A stretch of DNA of 19,483 nucleotides, from assembly GCA_038326725.1 (NCBI GenBank), contig JBBQKI010000037.1, positions 1 to 19,483 on the forward strand, given 5' to 3'. Below the pieces are notes generated by a model. The model ran no database searches, was not told where the DNA came from, and worked only from the letters and a program-made list of their open reading frames with translations. The stretch comes from JBBQKI01 sp038326725. GTDB lineage: Bacteria > Bacteroidota > Bacteroidia > Flavobacteriales > Flavobacteriaceae. Made by a program: the position numbers and the translations under genes. Numbering within the stretch: the first letter of the stretch is position 1; each line of letters begins with the position of its first letter. Below are positions 15,064 to 19,483 of this stretch, in pieces.

Positions 15064-15969
15064 CTAATTATCCTCATCCAAATAATCCGGCACCCCATCG
15101 CCGTCAACATCGGGAAAGGTAATATTCCCTTCATCGTCTATTTCAATTTCATCGCGGGTGGGTCGGCCATCATTGTCGTCGTCCACGTCTGCATAATTCG
15201 GGATATTGTCGTTATCGGTATCATCATCAAGTTCATAACCATTATCGTTCAAATCTTCCATAAAGGAAGGGATGCCGTCCGAATCGTGATCTTCAATTTC
15301 AGATTCGTAGAGTTGAAAAGTAAAAATGAGCTGTTCATAAGCACTAATGCCTGGAGCTCCAAAATTATAATACCCTAATCCCGCAGGTACAAATATTGCC
15401 CCAATCCCATAATTTTCAAAAGACAAAGAGCCATCGGGATTGTTTATAATCTGCTCCGCCCCGTTAAATTCAATTATACCTGCTTGATACCCTTCTACCA
15501 CTTGTGTTAAATCAAAACGCACCGGAATAGTCGAACTGTCAAAAAGTTCCAAATCCAACAATCTGCCCTCATAGGAATTTATCACCACATCTGTAAAATG
15601 TGGCCGTTCTCCCCCACCCTCGTTTACGTTCAAGTAGTAAAATTTATAGGTCACGCTTTCGTCGATACGGTCAAGAACGTTTTTAAATTCCACTTGCTCC
15701 ATGAGAGGAATTTTATCGGCATTATCACCCGCTATAGTATCAAATACTATTTTATAATCAAAACCTAACGGAGGGGTTTGAAATTCTTCGTAATTATAAA
15801 AGTGGGTTTCAAGAAACTGTTCAATTGAATCTTGGGCTCTAATTGCCTCCGGACCTCGGTCCCGGGGCGGCACAATAACTGGCCCGCCATCGTCATCTTT
15901 CTTGCAGGAAGAAAGCATTGAAACCACTAAAATTATAAGGGGAAGGATATATTTTATTTTATGCATCAT
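15064..15969 (-). CDS. FKBP-type peptidyl-prolyl isomerase lipoprotein with calcium-repeat tail
   Basis: A 301-aa lipoprotein: signal peptide with lipobox MLSSC (Cys22) followed by KKDDDGG, an aspartate-rich tether. The middle (about 60-240) resembles FKBP-type isomerases of Flavobacteriia: YKFYYLNVNEGGGERPHFTDVVINSYEGRLLD, VVEGYQAGI and the AIFVPAGLGYYN signature of the FKBP pocket. The C-terminal 65 residues are Asp-rich repeats (DHDSDGIPSFMED, DTDNDNIPNYADV, DVDGDGVPDYLDE) like thrombospondin type 3 calcium-binding repeats. It likely assists folding of envelope or surface proteins, as proposed for GldI-type proteins, but direct gliding involvement is not shown. Two ATGs adjoin; either fits. 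Divergent from the S4 gene. Confidence 0.85.
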   Translation of the reverse strand: MMHKIKYILPLIILVVSMLSSCKKDDDGGPVIVPPRDRGPEAIRAQDSIEQFLETHFYNYEEFQTPPLGFDYKIVFDTIAGDNADKIPLMEQVEFKNVLDRIDESVTYKFYYLNVNEGGGERPHFTDVVINSYEGRLLDLELFDSSTIPVRFDLTQVVEGYQAGIIEFNGAEQIINNPDGSLSFENYGIGAIFVPAGLGYYNFGAPGISAYEQLIFTFQLYESEIEDHDSDGIPSFMEDLNDNGYELDDDTDNDNIPNYADVDDDNDGRPTRDEIEIDDEGNITFPDVDGDGVPDYLDEDN

Positions 15970-16003
15970 TGTATTTTTGAGGGCGCAAGATACAATTTTA
16001 AGC

Positions 16004-16011
16004 TATTTTTG
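16004..16011 (+). promoter_or_regulatory. Promoter -7 element of the S4-protein gene
   Basis: TATTTTTG, perfect -7 match, 28 nt before the ATG at 16040. The nearest TTG (15977-15979) is 24 nt upstream, longer than usual; it is itself part of a second TATTTTTG (15972-15979). Confidence 0.4.
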
Positions 16012-16039
16012 CTGCCAATTAAAGATAGATTTTATTGCG

Positions 16040-16459
16040 ATGAGGATCGATAAATATTTATGGTGCATTCGGTATTTCAAGACGCGCAGTATTTCAACGC
16101 AGGCTTGTAAAAAAGGGTCGGTACGGGTAAATGGCGATATCGTGAAACCTTCTCGGGAAGTGTATCCTTCCGATAAAATTCAGGTTCGCAAAGAACAAAT
16201 CAATTATCAAATCGAGGTTTTGGACCTGCCCGAAAGCCGTGTGGGTGCTAAGTTGGTAGGGCTGTACCGCACGGACACCACCCCCAAAGAGGCTTTTGAA
16301 ACCAACGAACTGCTTCAATATTCCAAGGATTATTACCGCAAAAAAGGCGTGGGCAGGCCCACCAAAAAAGACCGGCGGGATATTGAGGATTTTACCGAAA
16401 CCCCTTCTGAAGAAAGCAAAGAAGAAACACAAAAAGAAACCAACGAAGAATCAAAATAA
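16040..16459 (+). CDS. S4-domain RNA-binding protein (Hsp15/HslR-like)
   Basis: A 139-aa protein with an N-terminal S4 RNA-binding domain (about 1-60): MRIDKYLWCIRYFKTRSISTQ, CKKGSVRVNGDIVKPSREVYPSDKIQV. This matches the Hsp15 family, which in E. coli binds stalled 50S subunits carrying nascent chains after heat stress. A linker with RVGAKLVGLYRTDTTPKE and a basic RKKGVGRPTKKDRR segment precede a Glu/Lys-rich low-complexity tail. The start is set at the S4 motif; the frame is open 46 codons upstream, but that would overlap the divergent lipoprotein gene and has no family signal. The phosphoribosyltransferase follows after 42 nt. Confidence 0.88.
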   Translation: MRIDKYLWCIRYFKTRSISTQACKKGSVRVNGDIVKPSREVYPSDKIQVRKEQINYQIEVLDLPESRVGAKLVGLYRTDTTPKEAFETNELLQYSKDYYRKKGVGRPTKKDRRDIEDFTETPSEESKEETQKETNEESK

Positions 16460-16478
16460 AAAACAAAATCCGAATAGC

Positions 16479-16486
16479 TACCTTTG
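16479..16486 (+). promoter_or_regulatory. Promoter -7 element of the phosphoribosyltransferase gene
   Basis: TACCTTTG matches TAnnTTTG, 15 nt before the ATG at 16502. No -33 TTG is seen at normal spacing. The in-frame TTG at 16484 lies inside this box, which argues against it as the start codon. Confidence 0.35.
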
Positions 16487-16501
16487 AAAAAAACTTCTCT
16501 C

Positions 16502-16999
16502 ATGCAGCCCACCACCATTCTTGACAAAAAACAGATTGCACATAAAATTAAAAGGATTGCCTACCAGATTTATGAAAGCAATTCTCGTGAAAAAGAAGTA
16601 GTGATTGCTGGGATAAAAAGCAATGGTTTTCTTTTCGCACAAAAACTAAAAGCAGAAGTTGAAAAAATATCCCCATTAAAAGTAGTGCTTTGCGAAGTTG
16701 TTATCGATAAAAAAAAACCAACAAACCCTGTTGAAACTTCCCTGAAACCCGAAGAATATAAAAACAAATCCTTGCTCTTGGTGGATGACGTGCTGCACTC
16801 CGGCACTACGCTCATTTATGGGGTGAAGCATTTTCTGGATGTGCCGCTAAAACAGTTCAAGACCGCCGTTTTGGTGGACCGAAATCATAAAAAATATCCG
16901 GTAAAGGTGGATTTCAAGGGCATTTCCCTTTCCACTTCCATCAGCGAAAACATCTCTGTTTTCTTTGAGAAAAATAACGACCGCGCCATTTTAGAATAG
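16502..16999 (+). CDS. PyrR-like phosphoribosyltransferase
   Basis: A 165-aa type I phosphoribosyltransferase. The PRPP-binding loop SLLLVDDVLHSGTTL (Asp95, Asp96) is the family hallmark, preceded by an N-terminal VVIAGIKSNGFLFAQKL segment and followed by TAVLVDRNHKKYPVKVDFKG and a hood-like C-terminus. Overall closest to PyrR/uracil or hypoxanthine phosphoribosyltransferase-like proteins of Bacteroidota; the base used cannot be decided from sequence. No pyrimidine genes lie beside it. Its stop codon lies inside the 3' end of aroK (9-bp tail-to-tail overlap), so the two transcripts are antisense at their ends. Confidence 0.87.
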   Translation: MQPTTILDKKQIAHKIKRIAYQIYESNSREKEVVIAGIKSNGFLFAQKLKAEVEKISPLKVVLCEVVIDKKKPTNPVETSLKPEEYKNKSLLLVDDVLHSGTTLIYGVKHFLDVPLKQFKTAVLVDRNHKKYPVKVDFKGISLSTSISENISVFFEKNNDRAILE

Positions 17000-17512
17000 C
17001 TTTTCAAGGATTTTATCAATGGTTTCCGTTGTCGAATTTCCATCTGTTTTTATGATCAAATCCGCTTGGCTGTAATAATACGACCGCTCAAAAAGGTGTT
17101 TCCGAATAAAATCAAAAACTTCCGCTTCACTTTTTAAATGCGAAATCAATGGCCTGGATTCCCTTTCGGGAAAGAGCCGTTTTGAAAGTTCGGGGATTTC
17201 GATTTTCAAATAAACACTAGTTATATCGGAATTTTCAAGTAGAAAATCCATTGAATCCCCATAACAGGGCGTCCCGCCCCCGGTTGCCAAAACCAAGTTT
17301 TCTTCACTTTGAAGGATTTTCTTCAGCAATTCGTTCTCAATCTTTCTAAAATATATTTCCCCTTTTTCAGAAAACAATGCTGTAATGGTTTTGCCTTCCT
17401 TCCTTTCAATTTCCGAATCCAAATCTTTAAATGGGAATTTAAGTTTTAAAGACAAGGCTACCCCCACAGTGGATTTCCCGCTTCCCATATAACCTAGCAA
17501 AACTATTTTCAT
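16991..17512 (-). CDS. aroK: Shikimate kinase
   Basis: Phosphorylates shikimate at the 3-OH using ATP, the fifth step of the pathway to chorismate and the aromatic amino acids. The 173-aa product starts MKIVLLGYMGSGKST with Walker A G-YMGSGKST (Lys13). Further marks: DLDSEIERKEG (substrate-binding Asp32), FRKIENELL, the LATGGGTPC glycine triad that binds shikimate, and the lid RLFPERESRPL. The frame extends 12 codons upstream to another ATG, but the Walker A spacing and family length favour 17512. Convergent with the phosphoribosyltransferase gene (9-bp overlap). Upstream, a spacer of about 150 bp separates it from the divergent tRNA promoter. Confidence 0.95.
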   Translation of the reverse strand: MKIVLLGYMGSGKSTVGVALSLKLKFPFKDLDSEIERKEGKTITALFSEKGEIYFRKIENELLKKILQSEENLVLATGGGTPCYGDSMDFLLENSDITSVYLKIEIPELSKRLFPERESRPLISHLKSEAEVFDFIRKHLFERSYYYSQADLIIKTDGNSTTETIDKILEKLF

Positions 17513-17658
17513 AAGCGGAATGTAGTGAAATTTCAATTCCCCCTCCAACTCTTAGGAACATTTCCGGTATTTTTTGCTGCCAATTCCCTAAAATAAAAGG
17601 GCTTGCATTTTTGCGGAAATTTATTCGATTTTCGTTTTAATTATAAATTTAATGATGG

Positions 17659-17666
17659 TATATTTG
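17659..17666 (+). promoter_or_regulatory. tRNA-Lys promoter -7 element
   Basis: TATATTTG, followed directly by CACCCGCC, the same motif as after the leftward promoter at 205-212. No TTG is found at normal -33 spacing. The leader then forms CCCGCC (17669-17674) / GGCGGG (17684-17689), a 6-bp hairpin 15 nt before the mature tRNA. Confidence 0.5.
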
Positions 17667-17704
17667 CACCCGCCTACCAAAATGGCGGGCAAGCATACAA
17701 GGAA

Positions 17705-17777
17705 GACTTGGTAGCTCAGCTGGTAGAGCACCTCACTTTTAATGAGGTGGTCCTGGGTTCGAATCCCAGCCAGGTCA
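17705..17777 (+). tRNA. tRNA-Lys (anticodon UUU)
   Basis: A 73-nt cloverleaf. Acceptor stem GACTTGG / CCAGGTC (one T-G wobble), D stem GCTC/GAGC, anticodon stem CCTCA/TGAGG with loop CTTTTAA (anticodon TTT), T stem CTGGG/CCCAG with loop TTCGAAT, discriminator A. It decodes AAA/AAG. The CCA end is not encoded; CAA follows. Preceded by a -7 box and leader hairpin, followed by a terminator two nucleotides later. Confidence 0.97.
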
Positions 17778-17778
17778 C

Positions 17779-17806
17779 AAAGCCTCACTATCGTGAGGCT
17801 TTTTTT
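17779..17806 (+). terminator. Rho-independent terminator of tRNA-Lys
   Basis: Stem AAAGCCTCAC (17779-17788) / GTGAGGCTTT (17793-17802) with loop TATC; a run of seven T spans 17800-17806. It begins right after the tRNA, so the tRNA is probably a single-gene transcript and the repeats beyond are not part of it unless read through. Confidence 0.9.
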
Positions 17807-17820
17807 ATTTGGAACCTCCG

Positions 17821-17925
17821 AAGCTTGCTTTGAAGAGGTGACAAATGAAAAAAGACTTTTCCTGCGCATGTAGGAAATGAGGCTTTGGGTAAGGCCGCCA
17901 TTTAGGGATCATGGAATAATCCCAG
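17821..17925 (+). repeat. Tandem structured repeat, copy 1
   Basis: A 105-bp unit about 93% identical to the next copy (six substitutions and one single-base indel by eye). It starts AAGCTTGCTTTGAAGAGG and ends AATAATCCCAG. It folds into consecutive hairpins: TTTCCTGC/GTAGGAAA around GCAT (17858-17877), a GGC-rich stem near 17881-17896, and GGGAT/ATCCC. It also contains the 11-codon frame MKKDFSCACRK (17845-17880). Confidence 0.85.
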
Positions 17926-18031
17926 TAGCTTGCTTCGAAGAGGTGAACAAATGAAAAAAGACTTTTCCTGCGCATGCAGGAAATGAGCCTTTGAGTAAGG
18001 CCGCCATTTAGGGATCATGAAATAATCCCAG
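17926..18031 (+). repeat. Tandem structured repeat, copy 2
   Basis: A 106-bp unit directly following copy 1. Hairpins: TTTCCTGC/GCAGGAAA around GCAT (17964-17983, perfect), GCCTT/AAGGC around TGAGT (17987-18001) and GGGAT/ATCCC (18011-18029). The 11-codon frame MKKDFSCACRK is kept at 17951-17986. Confidence 0.85.
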
Positions 18032-18043
18032 CTAGGTCACAAA
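18024..18043 (+). repeat. Duplicate of the tRNA-Lys 3' end
   Basis: AATCCCAGCTAGGTCACAAA matches 17762-17781, the T-arm, acceptor and first trailer bases of tRNA-Lys, at 19 of 20 positions. It closes the second tandem repeat. It looks like a distal copy of a tRNA attachment site or a remnant of tRNA duplication. The interval between is only about 260 bp and holds no integrase. Confidence 0.7.
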
Positions 18044-18048
18044 ATATA

Positions 18049-19131
18049 TTACATCTTTACATTATACTGAACGTCCAACAAATAAAACTTCCCATAAACA
18101 AAATCGTCATCAAGAAAGTGCCAAACAACATCCGCAGCAACGGGTAAATTATAATCGTTTATAATCCCGTACTTTTTCACTGGCGTTGAAAACGGAACTC
18201 TTTGATTGGAATTCACTTCCATCCTATCTTCAGAAACAAAATTGATTAGTTGATCCTTTTCATTGAAATACAAAATAGCTGAAATAGTCGCTTCCTTGTT
18301 GGTGTAGGTTGCTTTTACGGATCTATCGTCAATAATTTGCCATTCAATTTTTTTATCAATTAATGCGGCCGGAGCAAAGAGACACATATCATTAAAATAG
18401 GTTACCGTTTCTGTTTTGAACATTTTGGGCTCCTTTATCTCCGCAACAGCGAAAACCGATAAGAGTTTTATAAGCATAGAAGCCTTTCCATCTTTATAAC
18501 GATGGTATCCGTGGGTAGGCAACCCTTTAAAATTCGCCTTCATAAAAAACAAACGGGTCGGATTCTCAAAAAAGTTATACTGCTCCGAAGTGAAAGCAAA
18601 CCAATCCTTTCCTTTTTCGCGCATTTCCCCTTTAAAAATAACTTTGACTGTTTTTATTTTAGGCTTCCCAAGTACGCCTGCGTATCTCAAATATTTTTGA
18701 ACGGGAACGGGGAGATTTTCAATATCCTTTTCAGAAACTGTTTCTTCGGAAATGGTTGCGTTTTCAAAAGATTTGGATACATCCTTTTTGTATTTCCTTT
18801 CAAAATTCCAACCAGCCAATGCTAATATCGCAACAACCAAGACAATCACATTGGCAATGGTGGCAAATTTTGCATCCTGCCAATTCATAAAAATCAATAT
18901 CTGTGAAATTATCCCGGCAACCATGGCCATCCAAAACCAAAGATTGTTTTTCATCAGAAAAAGTACTCCCACTAGCACAAATGACAAAGCAACCGCTAGC
19001 CATAAAAGCCCCTCAGATTTAGAGAAATTGATTGAAACTTGTGGGATTTCAGCAAGGCTAAAAGCCTTCAAAAACCCCATCAAATGAATAAGACCGTGAA
19101 TAGAGAGAAGAATGACAAATGAAATTTTCAT
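18049..19131 (-). CDS. Membrane-anchored DUF6544-like protein
   Basis: A 360-aa protein with four N-terminal hydrophobic helices (about 3-20, 42-60, 66-83, 90-108), starting MKISFVILLSIHGLIHLMGFLKAF, then a soluble domain of roughly 230 residues. The soluble part contains LPVPVQKYLRYAGVLGKPKIKTVKVIFKG, FTSEQYNFFENPTRLFFMKA, a predicted beta-rich core and the ending VWHFLDDDFVYGKFYLLDVQYNV. From memory this resembles proteins annotated DUF6544 (formerly DUF6920); no biochemical role is known to me. The soluble domain could bind a lipid or hydrophobic ligand, but this is speculation. Its stop lies 5 bp from the tRNA-derived repeat, with no terminator seen in its own orientation. Confidence 0.8.
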   Translation of the reverse strand: MKISFVILLSIHGLIHLMGFLKAFSLAEIPQVSINFSKSEGLLWLAVALSFVLVGVLFLMKNNLWFWMAMVAGIISQILIFMNWQDAKFATIANVIVLVVAILALAGWNFERKYKKDVSKSFENATISEETVSEKDIENLPVPVQKYLRYAGVLGKPKIKTVKVIFKGEMREKGKDWFAFTSEQYNFFENPTRLFFMKANFKGLPTHGYHRYKDGKASMLIKLLSVFAVAEIKEPKMFKTETVTYFNDMCLFAPAALIDKKIEWQIIDDRSVKATYTNKEATISAILYFNEKDQLINFVSEDRMEVNSNQRVPFSTPVKKYGIINDYNLPVAADVVWHFLDDDFVYGKFYLLDVQYNVKM

Positions 19132-19179
19132 TTCAAAAAGCTTTTAGTGAATTCAAAAAAATGTTAAGAAACCTGCAAT

Positions 19180-19207
19180 CAAAAATAAAATCCTCAATCC
19201 ACTTCAA
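19180..19207 (-). promoter_or_regulatory. Promoter of the DUF6544-like gene
   Basis: On the minus strand TTG (19207-19205), 17 nt, then TATTTTTG (19187-19180). The -7 box is perfect; the spacer is slightly short. The gene ATG is 48 nt downstream. Confidence 0.4.
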
Positions 19208-19210
19208 AAA

Positions 19211-19483
19211 TCAAAAATCCCAAGCCAGCCCAATCCCGAAAGAAATATAATTGAGCTTTAGTTCCGTGGAAACACTTGCAATCTCCAAATCCCTTGAGAG
19301 CGAATGGTAGCGGAGCATGGGGCGTAAAGAGAGGTTAGGGGCAAATTCATAATCTACACCCGCTGCCACTTGCCATCCCAATCCGTGCCCCGTGTCTGCA
19401 GTGCTTTCCCCCGCATTATTTTCCAGTTCTATATGGTTATAAATCGCGCCAGCCCGCGCTACGTAAGAAAATGACGAAGTACC
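19211..19483 (-). CDS. Outer-membrane beta-barrel protein, C-terminal part (cut by window)
   Basis: Ninety codons in frame from the right edge to TGA at 19213-19211. The translation alternates polar and hydrophobic residues in strand-like blocks (SFSYVARAGAIYNHIEL, GLGWQVAAGVDYEFAPNLSLRPMLRYHSL, LKLNYISFGIGLAWDF) and ends in Phe preceded by WD, the C-terminal signal for barrel assembly by BamA. This is the last part of an OmpA-like/porin-family 8-strand type barrel. The N-terminus and signal peptide lie outside the window. It precedes the DUF6544-like gene by 79 bp on the same strand. Confidence 0.8.
   Translation of the reverse strand, partial: GTSSFSYVARAGAIYNHIELENNAGESTADTGHGLGWQVAAGVDYEFAPNLSLRPMLRYHSLSRDLEIASVSTELKLNYISFGIGLAWDF

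Noticed and set aside
17603..17833. Open reading frame of 76 codons across the tRNA
   Set aside because: It runs through the tRNA-Lys cloverleaf and terminator, so it is a chance frame.

Overview
The window looks like a chromosomal segment of a Bacteroidota bacterium, most likely Flavobacteriaceae. The evidence is AT-rich spacers, almost no Shine-Dalgarno sequences, repeated matches to the Bacteroidota promoter (TTG, 18-20 nt, TAnnTTTG), and lineage-typical proteins such as a split transketolase, an FKBP lipoprotein with an acidic calcium-binding tail, and an outer-membrane barrel ending in Phe. Most genes are housekeeping and the accessory load is light.

Layout. (1) 1-567 is non-coding. It holds two leftward promoters for an unseen transcript, probably a stable RNA, and the rightward thrS promoter. 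(2) 568-3866, plus strand: the classic thrS-infC-rpmI-rplT translation operon, closed by a strong terminator. infC seems to start at AUA. (3) 3945-6151: an OmpA-domain envelope protein converging with a periplasmic protein of the family often labelled asparagine synthetase B. (4) 6230-12059, minus strand: dnaB, then the tgt-lptG-eamA operon, with accA downstream under its own likely promoter. These cover replication, tRNA queuosine modification, LPS export, a drug/metabolite-type exporter and fatty acid synthesis. (5) 12198-12771, minus strand: a toxin-antitoxin pair with intact antitoxin and a toxin broken by a nonsense codon. (6) 12791-15057, plus strand: the two transketolase subunits, with heptad repeats on both sides and palindromic elements between them. 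(7) 15064-17512: an FKBP-type lipoprotein, an S4 RNA-binding protein, a PyrR-like phosphoribosyltransferase and shikimate kinase. (8) 17659-18043: tRNA-Lys(UUU), its terminator, then two ~106-bp tandem repeats ending in a copy of the tRNA 3' end. (9) 18049-19483, minus strand: a membrane-anchored DUF6544-like protein and the C-terminal end of an outer-membrane beta-barrel protein cut by the window edge.

The best candidates for something undescribed are the structured tandem repeats downstream of tRNA-Lys. Also worth attention are the TGT without zinc-ligand cysteines, the AUA-initiated infC, the rpmI-rplT spacer fold, and the paired leftward promoters at the left edge. No phage, IS, CRISPR or biosynthetic cluster was seen.
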